A stretch of DNA of 64,000 bases, from contig JAGFNQ010008258.1 in the NCBI GenBank assembly GCA_024364735.1, positions 56,395 through 120,394 on the forward strand. The letters run 5' to 3'. Each line of letters opens with the position of its first letter. Position 1 is the stretch's first letter. Below the pieces are notes generated by a model that worked only from the letters and a program-made list of their open reading frames with translations, did not search any database and had not been told where the DNA came from. Source of the DNA: Boesenbergia rotunda. Its lineage: Eukaryota > Streptophyta > Magnoliopsida > Zingiberales > Zingiberaceae. Positions 10,875 to 22,972 of the stretch are shown piece after piece. The translations under genes were made by a program, and so were the position numbers.

Positions 10875-11810
10875 TCCCTAGTAGGTTAGAGACTAGCTAC
10901 CTCGACCTATTAGGGATGCGCGCATTATGTATGTATGTATGTGGTACAAGCCGGGATCCCCCAAATGACGATGGATGTATGTTTAAGTACCTATATGTAT
11001 GATTTTAAGAAAAGCATATGTATGTACTTATCCTATGCATGTTTTCAAAAGAGCATCTTGCATTCGCATTTTTATCATGACTATATGACTATTATGCTAT
11101 AAAGGTGAATTATGTAAAGTTCAAGTATGCTTCTTATGATAAGTACATATGCTCCCTTATGCTATGTTAAGTTAAGTGTTTTTAATGCTATGCACTATTA
11201 TGACGTGATGCTTTCTCTACTTGATGGAACGTATGATTTTGTGAGTAGGAAGGGATCTTACTAAGCTATATACTTATAGTTTCCATGTTTCCCTTGTACT
11301 GCAGAAAAGGGTAAAGAATGGATAAACTAAAGGGAGCAGCAGGAGGGGCAAAGATGTGTGTGGTGGTGGCATGGTGGAAGAAGATCTACTCATGTTTTGT
11401 TTAGTTATGCATATGCTGAGTATTGCATGTTAAATGTTGAATCATACTTACTAAGTTGCTACTTGCTGATATTTAGACTCATATAGATATTTCATGCTCA
11501 CTCTCGCTCATATGCTAAGTACTTAGTTTAGACTTGCTAAAGAACTTTAGTATTATGTTATCCTTCCTCATACTTACTACTTTGTCTTAAGAAATGGCTA
11601 TGTGGCATGCTTCTATTATGCAAGTAAGAATGTAAAGGTACCTAGCATGCTCTCCTCAATGTCTAAGATGTTTAAAAGGTTTCATGCTTACATGTTCAAG
11701 TACAAGATTATACATGTATCATGTTCAAGTTTCAAGTTTCAAATGGTTCCGCTAAAACGAAAACTATATTCGCGTAACCCCGCCCTAGTGTGAGAAGGGC
11801 GGGCGTTACA

Positions 11811-13090
11811 TGACCAAGACAAGATTCGTTAAGAATCTCAGCCACCACGACGTCCTCTTTAAATAGGACTCGGGCTGAAACCCTCGCCATCTGTCGACTG
11901 CTCCCAGGGCAGTCGACTGGTGCCACTGAAATTTGACCGTTGCACCCCAACGTTCGAATTCTCAGCCAACTCATCAGCCACCTACCAGTCTACTGCTCCC
12001 AGAGCAGTCGACTGGTCCCATGCTGAAACCCTTCTGTGAGTTCCATCAGTTGACTGCCCCAGGCCAGTCGACTGGTCTACTCACCCACCTAAGGTTACCC
12101 TTCTTGAGTACATTTCACTCCGCACTCAAATCCAAGGATTTCCCGAGTACAATCACACAGCATTCGTACCCTCACGACTCGACTGACTCCTCGTCCGCAG
12201 CCTCGACTATTGCCTTCGCGCCCTCTTCATCTTCAGCTCCCGTCCCTCGGATGCATGCAAGCCTCCAGCTTGCCTCCATGCCATCCTTCACGCATGCCTC
12301 AAAGTCCGCGCCTATCAGCTAATCATCCCTACTCTGCAAGGTCCCTCGGGTGCACACAAGCCTCCATCTTGTCTCTATGCTACCCTTCACCGTACCGAGG
12401 CCGTCCAGTCAAGTCCATATGTGTAACCTGTACAACCTGCACACTAAACATACACATATAAGAACACAAGGGTAAACCTAACTAAAACACTTTGCCCAAA
12501 TATCAAAACACTTGGTCACTCCGGACCACAGATTGCCTCAACACAATGGACCCACAGAAATCACTCCCATCATATGGGAGGTATAGATCACATCTATATT
12601 ACTCACATCTCTCTGCATAATTCATTATATACCCAGTGATCGTCTTTATAGTCCACCCTGTTACGGGTGATGTTTGACGATACCAAAGTACATAACTCCT
12701 CATGTAGGGAATCATAGTGACTTCAGGTCTAAGGACTATTCGTACCAATAGTCACATGAGAAAGTTTATGACACTCATATGACAATCTATGAAACTTTCT
12801 CATGGCGGGTCAATTCAGTACACATTCTCTAATGTATACCCATGTGTCAACTTGATATCATATATCCATGACTTGTGAGCTCAAGTCATCAATTGACCTA
12901 CATGCTAGTCTCCATGCATTAATATTGTCCTTGAATATTAATGCTTGACTAGGAATGATTTAGTGTAGAGTTCTCTACATTATCTCACTATCGATTCACC
13001 CAATCTATATAATGTAGATAAGAACCTACTACCCAAGGACATTATTATACTTAGTTATTTGACACAAGTATAAAGTAAATATAATAACCA
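11811..13090 (-). repeat. probable LTR/3' region of decayed copia element, with palindrome array
   Basis: No gene is visible. On the minus strand this stretch follows the decayed copia RNase H region, so it should hold the 3' untranslated part and 3' LTR of that element. A TATTTAAA box is near 11857-11864 on the minus strand. Three pairs of CAGTCGACTG-like palindromes lie just upstream of it (11891-12074). I could not fix LTR ends because the partner LTR is not clearly recognisable. Confidence 0.4.
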
Positions 13091-15369
13091 AACATGCCTT
13101 TATTAAAGATAGAATATGATACAAAAGGTCCCTAGTCAATCATCACATAATTGGCTCTAGGGCTCCTACTAATAGTAAACACAAAACCCCAAGGAATACT
13201 TATATTTACCCCTATATGATTGGAATTCTGTATCCATATAACCCACAGGAGATTAGTCTGCCCGGTAAACCAGCATATAATCCTTAGTCCTTCTCAGGCA
13301 CTAAGATATGCCTTTACCATAATCCAATTTCCTTGACCTGGGTTACTCTGATATCTGTTAACCATGTGCCGTAATTTGTTAACCATGCCTATGGTACAAC
13401 AGACATCTGGTCTCGTTTTTAGCATACATTAGGCTTCCTATAGCCAATGCTAAGGGAACCGCCATTACCTGCTCTATCTCCTTTGATATCTAAACATATC
13501 TCCTTAGATAGAGTAGCTCCATAACTGAAAAGTACAAAACCTTTCTTGGAGATTTCCATGCTAAAATGAGCTAGGATAATGTTTTATATGAAGCTTGGGA
13601 TAAGAACATCATCCTTGTCTGGAGATCCCATAGATCATTGATCCCCAAGGATGTGCCTTACTACTCCCAAGTCCTTCATAATTGTTTGGACAACCATACC
13701 CTTACGTCTGATAGTATTTCATTATTATTGCCAATCAACAAAATATTATCTATGTATAGCACAAGAATATCACTTCGTTTTCATCACATCACTTATATAC
13801 ACGAATTTCATTCGTCCTTTGAATAAATCCATTTGACTAGATTTATATTTTCAAAGTGGACGATCCTCGTCATAGGTCCAGGGATTCAGTTCATATTCAC
13901 CAAGGACCAAGTCCCAAGACTCTCCAAGAACATGAATTCTTTAGGTTGACTAACAACCCTCGCACAACGATAAGGTATCCCTTGTGTATCTTCTGTGACA
14001 CGAGGTGCAATGACTTGTGGTATTCCCTCTTGTATAGTTGGTACTAAGGTCAGAGTGTTCCCTTCTCAGTTACTCAAGAATAATTCTACACATGGGTATG
14101 TGGTTTATTACATAGTCCTTATCTAAGAATCAGACACTCGTACCAACGAATATCCTCTGATCCCTAGAACTATTAAACCACCTTTTGTTCCCTTAGGATA
14201 GCCTACGAACAAGTGCACTACATTCCAACTTATCCATGTCTCTCTTCAGCACATGTACTGAACTACCCCAAATCTGAACATGTCTTAGACTAGGCTTTTG
14301 CTCAGTCTACATTTCTATGGTTTTAGAGACTACAGACCTAGATAGTATCAAGCACATACGCTATCGCATCCAGAGCATATCCCCGAACAAATCTGGCTAA
14401 TCTCAGAGTAGCTTATCATTGTCCTAACCATTACCTTAAGAGTCCTTTTTCCTTCTCAGTGCTGCACCGTTGTGTTGAGGCACACCGGGTGCAGTGAATT
14501 GGGATTGATTCCCAATCTCTGATAAGTAAGTCCTACAACTATCCCAAGAGGTACTTGCCACTATGATCGAATCGTAATGTCGCCATACTTTTACCATGAT
14601 GTTTCTTCGCATCAGTCTTGAATTCTCTGATCTAATCAAAGATTCAGACTTGCGGTACATCAAGTAAATGTACTTTGACCTCTGAATAAATGTCTATAAA
14701 ATAAACAAAGTATTCAAAGCTACCTCTATTCTAGATAGTCTAAGGACCTATACATATCAAGATGAACCATCTCCAACATACCTTTGGCTCTATGCCCCTT
14801 GGCTTGGAAAAACCTCTTGTCTTTTCACCTTCCAAGTAAGATTTAAAGATTTTGAGGAAGTCTAATCTTCCACCAACAATGAACCCAAGGGCTCATTGGC
14901 TATTAACCTTTGAATCCAACAAAGGTTAATAAGACCAAGCCTTAGATGCCAATGATATGTTTGGTTCATCTAGGAAGGAACCTTTCTCTTATCTTGGTTA
15001 GATGATAAGCTTTTAATCATCTAATTGCATCATGGGAGTTTTTGATTTTAAAATGAACCAATTGCCTATCTATGTACTTCAATAGATAATCCTTTTATTC
15101 CACTATTAACATTAAAAGCAATAGAATATCTTATTCTAGAAACTGAACAAAAGTTCTTTCCAAAAATTAAGTACATAAAAGCAATCTCTTTAAGACCAAA
15201 ACTTTCTATCAGCCTATCTAAAAGACATAAATGAATAACTCCCACTGCAAAAAGTCATCTCTGTAGCCTATCCCGTGTAGATGGTAATCTCCTCGTCAGC
15301 TAGTCGTCGGGTTTCCTGGAATCCCTACAAAGAGATTCAGACATGATTAGTGACATCCGTATCTACACA
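13090..15369 (-). pseudogene. copia pol remnant (reverse transcriptase and RNase H traces)
   Basis: There is no open frame of useful length. The recognisable pieces on the minus strand are the reverse transcriptase active-site block near 13700-13800, with YIDN in place of the usual YVDD; a segment near 13500 resembling the LSKEICPKT block of copia elements; and DYMLVYR near 13250-13300. Protease and integrase should lie between 15369 and about 14300, but I could not read them with confidence. The stops are spread throughout, so this is an old pseudogene. Confidence 0.7.
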
Positions 15370-16014
15370 TCAGATACTGGTAGATATCACTGCTAAACAT
15401 GTTACAACGACAAAAGAAAGAAATATACCTGAATTATTACTCTGACGGCGGGGACAGTCCGCCTTCCAATGTCCAGATTGCTTGCACACAAAGCACTTGC
15501 CTTTCGACTTCTTCATGCAACTCTGAGGTCCCAGTAATCCTGCTACATTCTTTGCCCCAGTTGGTTTCTTCTTCTTCTTTCCTTTCGGTTTAGAAGTAGA
15601 AACCCCTTGAGCAATGAAAGTCTGTGAACTGTGAAGAGAAAACCCCTCTGTCGCCTCAAGTTCTGTTAGAAGTTTTGCCCATGAATATGAACGTTTGTCC
15701 ATATTGTAGCTTAGGCGAAACATCTCAAAACTCATTGGTAGGGATTGGAGGATGAGATTGACTTGGGTTTCCCCATTGATTTGTGCTCCAAGGATTTCCA
15801 TCTCCTTCAGCCAAGCAATCATCTTGAGAACATGTTCCCTTACAGGCATTCCCTCAATTATGGTGGTTGTTGTCAAGTTTTTCATTACTTCTTGCCTAGC
15901 AGTCCGATTATGGTGTCCGAAGAGTTCATCGAGCTTGGAAGTTTTATCACTGGTAATGGAAGAAGCCTGATGTTGATGACTCTGAGTCATGTCATTGCTT
16001 CTAACTACTGCCAA
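15370..16014 (-). pseudogene. copia gag fragment with zinc knuckle
   Basis: The 214-residue frame matches the UBN2/gag-polypeptide family of copia elements: motifs such as NLTTTTIIEGMPVREHVLKM and LQSLPMSFEMF are in the usual order. A basic linker and a CCHC knuckle, CFVCKQSGHWKADC (about residues 174-187), follow. Gag packages element RNA into particles. Its N-terminal part is in a different frame at 16005-16223, so the gene is broken. The tail after the knuckle runs into unrelated residues, consistent with a second frameshift. Confidence 0.82.
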
Positions 16015-16223
16015 AAATATTCCATCTCCTCTTCATCATTAATTTCGTTATGTTTTTCGGTACAGAACTCGACAAGATCACTTTTGGATTCCTCGGTAGT
16101 TTCGACAAAGTCCAGGTTTAATTCCCAATCATTATTATTAGGGGCATTAAGTTCATTTTCTCTTTGAATTAAATCAAGTGGGTCTAGATCCATTTTAAAA
16201 CACCTGAGAATCACAACAATCAC
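16005..16223 (-). pseudogene. N-terminal part of the copia gag
   Basis: A 72-residue acidic frame with the internal start MDLDPLDLIQRENEL overlaps the following gag frame by ten bases in another phase. Position and strand make it the N-terminus of the same gag gene. On its own it has no recognisable domain. The true start is probably the ATG of MDLDPL rather than the upstream one. Confidence 0.55.
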
Positions 16224-16908
16224 ACACTTTAGATTTCGAAATAAATTGATTCCTTAAAATAATAAATTTTCATAATCAACCAACACCTCAAACACTGAGA
16301 ATTTCGTATGGCACGTTAGTGTGGACATATACGAACTCTACATTTGTGAGAGGAGGTTTTACCCATTAATTTTATTATCTTGTCAACCTAACTTTTTGAC
16401 AAATAAAATTAATAGTTGGTCCTCTTCAGCTCTACAAATAATAGCAGTGACTCCGTTGGGGAGGATACTATTATTTGCATCTAAGTGTTTACCATTACAC
16501 GATACTAAGGAAATTACCTCGGATTATGTGTCTTCCGTTGGGGGAAATCACATGCTCCTAAATAATTCCCTATAACTATTTCTGACCTTGTGATCCGCAG
16601 AACAAGTCTATCCGTTGTAGAAGAAGGCACTCAGAGCCAACGCGCGGGCTTGTTCGCATCACTTGTCAGATTGTAATGGAGGTCCCGGGACCCTTAGGGT
16701 CCCTCTCCCACTTAGTTATTTAATTTTGAGGATTTTCCATGCACACAGACACGACAAGCACATAAACCAACATAATAAAGAAAAATCCTAGATTTTTCAA
16801 CTATCGTGGCCTTGGTCTCTAATGCGCCTCCAGTCGTGTCGTCACCTCGTCCACTCCTCCTTATCCATGCGCAAGCCTCCATGAAGGGATCTCTTAGCCG
16901 AGATGACT
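16224..16908. other. gene-free stretch upstream of copia gag
   Basis: It should contain the leader and part of the 5' LTR of the decayed copia element on the minus strand. A segment around 16630-16650 (reverse complement TTGGCTCTGAGTG) could be a degenerate primer site, but this is weak. It ends at the target duplication tgact (16904-16908) of the A-family solo LTR. Confidence 0.4.
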
Positions 16909-17100
16909 TGTAGCGACCCGCCTTCTCTACCTTAGACGGATCGTTACTTTATCTACTTCTTGACTCTAATGCACGACCAAGAATGCGGAAATTCTTTTTT
17001 TTCTTTTAAATCCATCTAGGGATGATATTCTAACTCTAATAGTCATGCATGATACAATGACACGCTTCTTTTTATCTGTAGCACTTCTCTGCATTGGTAC

Positions 17101-17252
17101 CAGTCGACTGCGATCTAACCAGTCGACTGGTATCGGCCACAGAAAGTTTCTGGGCACGGCACCAGTCGACTGGCCTCTTGGCAGTCGACTGATGCATCGA
17201 ACAGAAGCTACTGTTCGATAGGGCAGTCGACTGATACTGAACCAGTCGACTG
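17101..17252. repeat. array of six CAGTCGACTG palindromes in three pairs
   Basis: Perfect 10-base palindromes start at 17101, 17120, 17163, 17182, 17224 and 17243: pairs 19 bases apart, with pairs repeating about every 62 bases. A similar array, partly mutated, is at 11891-12074. Confidence 0.9.
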
Positions 17253-18644
17253 GCACGCCTGAAAATCTAAAATTCAGATTCGAAACCTTGTCTCAATGGT
17301 CCACCAAACTTATAGTTTCAAGTCATACAAAGACACAACACCATTTCTATACTCTATACTAGTTTCCTAAACATTTTAGCCAATCCAAACAACTTCATAA
17401 ACTTGAAATTAGGACTTTTGCGGAAGTAATTAAGCTATGAAAATCTATATGAACTTTAAACTAGAGTTTTGTACCAAACTTCACTCCTATGCATTCATAA
17501 CACCAAAACACATGTTCTAAACATTTCTAAAGCATTGTGGAATGTGTATGCAACTTTTCCAAGCATCTTTAAGCAATAAAACTTGATTCAAAGGGGAAAC
17601 TACCAATATCTTAGCACATGCATCAATTAGCTCCATCAAGTATCAATATTCAAAACCACTCACACTCATACTCATCCAAGGCAATCATAAGGATATGTAT
17701 GCTAAATAAAATGACATGGAATCTTTACTCATGGTTTTATGACATGCAAAATATCTAAAACGCAAATACTTGGATCAATGCTATATGATCTAACTTAAAC
17801 TAAGACTTTATAATAAATGCACTATAAGTGTGACGCCCGCCCTTATATTTACTCTCGGGGCGGGGTCACGTACTATCATTCGTATAAATTTTTTTTTTCT
17901 TAAAGTACTAATAACAAAGTACTAAGCATGCTTGTTCAAAACTAACCTATAACATGATAGGTTCAACTCATAATATAATCAAGTATATGAGTAATCCAAG
18001 TGTAACATTCATTACTAAAGAAATGATAACATAAGCATAATATTGTAGATATGAAGATCTTTATTTCCCGAGCCACCACCCCACACATCTTCAGCCCTCC
18101 TGCCTCTTCCTTTAGTTTAAGTGTCTCTTACCCTTATCTGCAGCATAAGACAACATATAAACTAGTAAGCACAAATGCTTAGTAAGATCTTGTCCTACTC
18201 GCAAAAGCCATATCATAGAAAGATAAGAGAATAAATCATATTCAAGCATGGTAAGTGTTTAAGCATGTTAAACATCTAAGCATATTAACTTCATAGGAAG
18301 GTTTCTTTGAAAACATATAAACATAATACTTGAATATAACATAATCATTAGGGCCCGGCTTGTACTTCATGTTTTGCGCGCGCCCCTAAATAGGAACGAG
18401 GTAGCTAATCCCGAACCACTAGGGTTTACTTGGCCTTCTCAAAAGTCCTTCAGCCTAGTATCATAATCATTTGACTCGCTTTAAGAGTCTATAGTACAAG
18501 CCATTACAAAATAAAATAATTATCATATTCTTTATTTTCATAAAGTATGCTCTTAGTCCCAACCTTCTAGGGAAGCATTCTTTAGGCCCTAAGACTTCTT
18601 CGTTCATGCCCTACAGGGCTCATTCTTATGCATATGTATGCATT

Positions 18645-18816
18645 CATAATCATGATAACTAGCCTAGTATAAAGCATGCATTTCATAAGGGTGCCCTATG
18701 GGCTATAATGCATGCTCATACATCGATCTCCATAATCATGATAACTAGCCTAGTATAAAGCATGCATTTCATAAGGGTGCCCTATGGGCTATAATGCATG
18801 CTCATACATAGATCAT
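18645..18816 (+). repeat. 86 bp tandem duplication in B-family solo LTR
   Basis: A unit starting cataatcatgataactagcc occurs twice head to tail (18645-18730 and 18731-18816), almost identical. Confidence 0.9.
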
Positions 18817-20452
18817 AATTCAACCCCTTAAACATATCTTATATATGACAAGGTTGATCACATAAATCATATTCATATCATAGGAAGTGGTAGCATGCTT
18901 CATGGTTTAATCGAATGATTCTTAGCCCTAAACTAAGGTTTGGGCTGAATGTCCTAGGGTAGGGGTAGATTAGGTTTTTGACATCAAAACATCCCCTACA
19001 AGCATCACATATATATATATATATATATATCATATATCATACTATAGCATGCACCATGGGAGAAAATCAAGCAACCCTAACCCTAATCTAGGGTTGGCCG
19101 AAAGTCATCACTAGGGAAGTCCAAGTTTTTCCAATCAAGCATTCCATTTGTTCATCACATGCATTCACATATCATCTCCCTAACATAATCATATCACATA
19201 GGATAATTTAACCTTTATAAACCTAATATTTCATGCTTGGCCGAATATCACATGCTAGGGACATTTAGTTTCCAAATCAATATTCCATTTAAACATTACT
19301 TGCATATACATATCATCATCCCAAACATAAGCATATCTCCTAGGGTACATCTCATACAATCATCACATATATAGGCATATGATCTTACTAAACACAATCA
19401 TAATCTCATAGGGTATGTTGTCCTTCACAACCTCATGTTTCATGCCTTGGCCAAATGTTACATGCTAAGGAATCCAATCAAACATTTCCTTTGAATATCA
19501 CATGCATATACATCTCATATCATTTTACATAAGCATATCACATAAAATAATTTAACCTTCACAAACCCTAAGGTTTCATGCCTTGGCCGAATGGTGTAGG
19601 GTAGGGAAACTAGGGTTTTGAAATTAAACCTTCACACAAGCATTTATTCAAACACCTTGTCTACACTACTAGGCATAGATACATCATAGGCAAATCAAGC
19701 ATCCCTAAACCCTAATCTTCCTAGGTTGGTCGAATGATGTAAGGGTAGGGTAGGCTAGGTATTTGACATCCAATCTTCACACAAACATTTATTCAAACAC
19801 CTTACCTACACTACTAAACATGGACACATCATAGGATAGCAACCAACCCAAAAAGCCTAACCTTTCTCCTCTTGGCCGAAAGTTGTAGGGTGGCTAACCC
19901 TACTTTTTGTTATCACAACATGATGGGAAGTCATCATACATATGTACCCTAAGTCCCAAGGGTCTCCTCATGCATCAAAAAGTAGCCAAGACCTCCCCTT
20001 AAGGGGGTGGCCGAAACTCACCTAAAGGGAAGACTCCCTTTTTCCAAAAGCAAAACACAAAGAAAACATACATTAACCATTACACTGCAGGCGAGGGGAT
20101 ACTTACATCCTTTCGCTTGAGATTCTACTTCTTTAAGTCCCTTAGGGTACCCTTGGTTGAAGGAGAAGTGAAGGTTCCTCTTACTCTTTCTTCTCTAGAC
20201 TCCTTGGCCCTAATAGAGGGCAAGAACTTTCTTCCTTCCAATCCCCTAGGGTTAGAACCCTAGGGAGCACTTTTCGAAAAATGGAAAAGAGGAGAGGAGA
20301 AGAAGGAATTTCGGTGGGGAAGAGAAAGGAAGAAGAAGAGGAAGTTACTCACACCTCTTCCCTCTCTTATTTATACTTTTCTCATGAAAAGACATGTCTC
20401 TTCACTATTACACGCTTAACAAGCATGTTTCTTATTCTCTCAACAAGAAACA

Positions 20453-20525
20453 ATGCTTGGTGTAGTGGTTAAGACATGGAGAGTGCAACTAGGAGGTTCA
20501 AGGTTCAATCCTTGCTTCCTCCCTT
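20453..20525 (+). other. tRNA-like segment in B-family solo LTR
   Basis: TGGTGTAGTGGTTAAGACA resembles a tRNA A box and D loop. It is followed by GGTTCAAGGTTCAATCC, which resembles a B box. No complete cloverleaf could be drawn. It is antisense to the LTR. Confidence 0.5.
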
Positions 20526-20589
20526 CTATTTCTTCTTTTTATCACAATTTGCACTAATCCATATCAAAGTCCTTTTAGCCAAGCCTATC

Positions 20590-21066
20590 ATGAAATTTCA
20601 TAATATTAATAATATTTCATGAATTCATAATATTTCATAATATTGCATAAATATTATTTCATAATATTTTTAATATTTCATATTCATGAATCTATAATAT
20701 TTCATGAATCCCATAATATTTCATATTCATGAATTCATAATCTTTTCTAATATCCATGATACTATTTCATGAATTTCATAATATTTCATATTCATGAATT
20801 CATAATATTTCTTAATATTCCATAAATATTATTTCATAATATTTTTAATATTTCATATTCATGAATCTATAATATTTCATGAATCCCATAATATTTCATA
20901 TTCATGAATTCATAATATTTTCTAATATCCATGATACTATTTCATGAATTTCATAATATTTCATATTCATGAATTCATAATATTTCTTAATATTCCATAA
21001 ATATTATTTCATAATATTTTTAATATTTCATATTCATGAATCTATAATATTTCATGAATCCCAAAA
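20590..21066. repeat. AT-rich tandem repeat, 175 bp period
   Basis: The phrase cataaatattatttcataa recurs at 20646, 20821 and 20996, exactly 175 bases apart, inside a stretch built of aatatttcat and attcatgaat words. The related LTR at 9166 has only a short version near 9190-9260, so this is expansion after the two copies separated. Confidence 0.9.
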
Positions 21067-22424
21067 TATTATTCACATAATATTTCATAATGAATTCACA
21101 ATATTATTCACATAATATTTCATAATGAATTCACAATATTATTCATGGTGAAATTTTGGGGTGTTACAATAAGTCCTTCATTCATCTTGTCCCAAGGACC
21201 TCTCCAAGGTCAGCCACCACACACACGTCACTCAGCACCGCCTTGTCGCCTTCCTTCATAATTGCTTGCCTTTACCTTTACCTGCAGTAAGAGGAAATGC
21301 AACTAATAAGCAAAAAGCTTAGTAAGTACTATCTAGCTCACAAAATCTCGAAAATGTGCAAACATGCTTTTTAAACAATGTGAAATCACATGAGATACTT
21401 TTATGCTTCAAAGAAAACTAAACCATGTATACTCAAGCATTAATAAGTCTCGATTTACTTGTTCTTGGCTTAACTTGAACTTTAGCAATTCTTTAACTTT
21501 AAATCTTTCTTTAACTTTTAGAAAACTTCTTTAAACTTTAGAAAAACTTTGCTAAAGCATATACTTGAAAATAATAACTCACTTGGATCCACTTAAGACG
21601 TAAGTAGCATCTTATGCGCGTTCCCTAAAAGGTTGGGGTAGCGAGCCACCAATCCTAATAGAGCAGACCTTGGTCTACCAGGGCCAAGACCTTGGAATTG
21701 GACACCTGGATTTCTTTAACGACGCCCTTGGACGCCGGGTACTGGCCTTGGAAAGTAAAATACTTACTTTTTCTTATCTTGAATGCCTTGACATTTTAAC
21801 GAGCACCTTGTGTGCCCAAATCCCTAAGTCTTGACTTTTGGGGATTTCTTAAGGCCTTGGCCTTTTCTTTTCTTATCTTTATCTTCTCTTTTCTTTTCTC
21901 AAAACTTTTCTTAGACCCTAACCTCATATAGGGTACTTAATTAAACTTATACAAGCATGGATTAAACTAGAGTTACATGCAAAATCATAAACTCAAGGAA
22001 AATTGCACTTTTAACTTTCTAACGGGAAAAACTTGCGGAAAAACCGCCTCTTACTGCAGGTGAGCAGTACTTACCTCGATATCTTGGACTTACAACCAAG
22101 AATGGCGTCGGAGGTTCCGGAGAAACTTGAAGTCTCGGAGATTTCTTCGCGCTCACGCGTTCCTCTCGTCGAGGGGATTCCGAATATTGGAAGATCTCTC
22201 GGAGGAGAGCCTTGGCCGGCCACCGGAGGAAGCCTTAGGGCTTGGTGTGTTTTCGCCCAAGGGAGGAGAGAGGGGCGGCGTGAGGGTTTTTGGGCGAGGA
22301 AGAGAGTTTGGTTGAGAGAAAATAAAATTTCTCTCTTTAATTATCTATTTATACTTATGGGGGCGAATTTACCTAATTATACCTTATCTATTGTTTCGCT
22401 CAATCTATTTCAACAACAACCAAC

Positions 22425-22492
22425 CATCGCAGCTGGTCCGCCCATTTATCTCTCACAGCGTAGGTGAAGGGTTCGATTCCCACCTATGCGAT
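22425..22492 (+). other. tRNA-like segment in A-family solo LTR
   Basis: An A-box-like stretch (tcgcagctggt) is followed by GGGTTCGATTCCCACC, close to a perfect B box. It is at the same LTR position as the segment at 7079-7165 but with a different sequence. Confidence 0.5.
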
Positions 22493-22651
22493 TTTTTGTT
22501 TATAACTTTTTTTGCCACTTTCGCTTACGGAAAAATTCTATAAAAATATCCTAAAAATTCCTAAAAATATCTAGAATATTTCTAAAATATTTTTAACTAA
22601 TTTCAAGGACTTTAAGGACTTAAAAGGGAAATTTTGGGGCGTTACATGACT

Positions 22652-22972
22652 AGCTAAATATTTACATCCATTGATCCTATACTCCACGAAGTAGTGTACA
22701 TGAAATCTAGATCGAATGTAAATAAATGCTCGGCTAAACAGGTGCCCTATTTAATTACACAAATTAAATACCTAATTTAGCCTCGTCAACCCCGAGGATT
22801 TAATTAATTACAAAATTACACAATCAATCACATAACACAATTATTTTTGCCATGATAAGTTGGAAAATGAGAGGGCGACACAATTATCTTTGTTGCAGGC
22901 ACTAGATATTAATGATCTAGATTAATATAACATGATTGCAGGGACCCCTCCAATGAACCAAACCCCACAGCC
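22652..22972. other. gene-free AT-rich stretch
   Basis: About 320 bases with no coding signal. It is the continuation of the sequence left of 16904, interrupted by the nested solo LTRs. No repeat or motif is recognised. Confidence 0.5.

Larger units (their letters stand above)
7320..11810 (+). mobile_element. Ty3/gypsy Tekay-like element B, 5' part separated by insertion of A
   Basis: Coding sequence resumes abruptly at the edge of element A with RNase H, then integrase and a chromodomain-like tail, followed by a polypurine stretch and a 2,645 bp 3' LTR. The protein is closely related to that of element A but runs on the opposite strand, and the LTR belongs to a different family. The 5' part of B must lie beyond element A, outside the window. 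Confidence 0.92.
9166..11810 (+). repeat. 3' LTR of element B (2,645 bp)
   Basis: Begins TGTAACACCCC directly after a purine-rich tract and ends GGGCGTTACA at 11810. A TATAAATA box is at 9490-9497. A tRNA-like segment lies antisense at about 9345-9412. A three-copy short repeat is at 10640-10874. A second member of the family, with TSD, is the solo LTR at 17829-21168, which confirms both ends. Confidence 0.9.
12480..16223 (-). mobile_element. decayed Ty1/copia element (Tork/Angela-like), internal region
   Basis: On the minus strand, gag-type sequence (16223-15370) is followed by about 2.3 kb in which short reverse-transcriptase and RNase H motifs can still be read between many stops and frameshifts. 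At 13680-13800 the minus strand reads DILVLYIDNILLIGN, a damaged form of the copia YVDDILLIGN active-site block. About 200 bases further on are traces of the PLSKEIC and YGYMLVY-type blocks. This is the oldest-looking element of the window. Confidence 0.8.
17829..21168 (-). repeat. solo LTR of B family (3,340 bp), nested in the A-family solo LTR
   Basis: On the plus strand it begins TGTGACGCCCGCCC and ends GGGGTGTTACA, the reverse complement of the element B LTR ends. It is flanked by the 5-base duplication ataag (17824-17828 and 21169-21173). A TATAAATA box is on the minus strand at 20368-20375. It is longer than the 9166-11810 copy because of AT-rich tandem repeats near its U3 end and an 86 bp duplication. 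Confidence 0.95.
16909..22646 (-). repeat. solo LTR of A family, interrupted by a B-family solo LTR
   Basis: It begins TGTAGCGACCCGCC, ends GGGGCGTTACA, and is flanked on both sides by the 5-base duplication tgact (16904-16908 and 22647-22651). Sequence on both sides of the inner insertion matches the element A LTR, for example the promoter-distal segments around 5821-5935 and 21190-21290. No internal domain is present, so it is the product of LTR-LTR recombination. A TATAAATA box lies on the minus strand at 22346-22353. It differs from the element A LTR by an extra segment of about 400 bases (17063-17500) holding the palindrome array. Confidence 0.92.

Noticed and set aside
17101..17252. CRISPR-like array
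   Set aside because: The repeats are 10-base palindromes in pairs within a plant LTR; no cas genes and wrong architecture.
18400..20300. Host gene in the middle of the solo LTR
   Set aside because: The whole stretch aligns in order with the B-family LTR at 9166-11810 and has matching LTR ends with target duplication.
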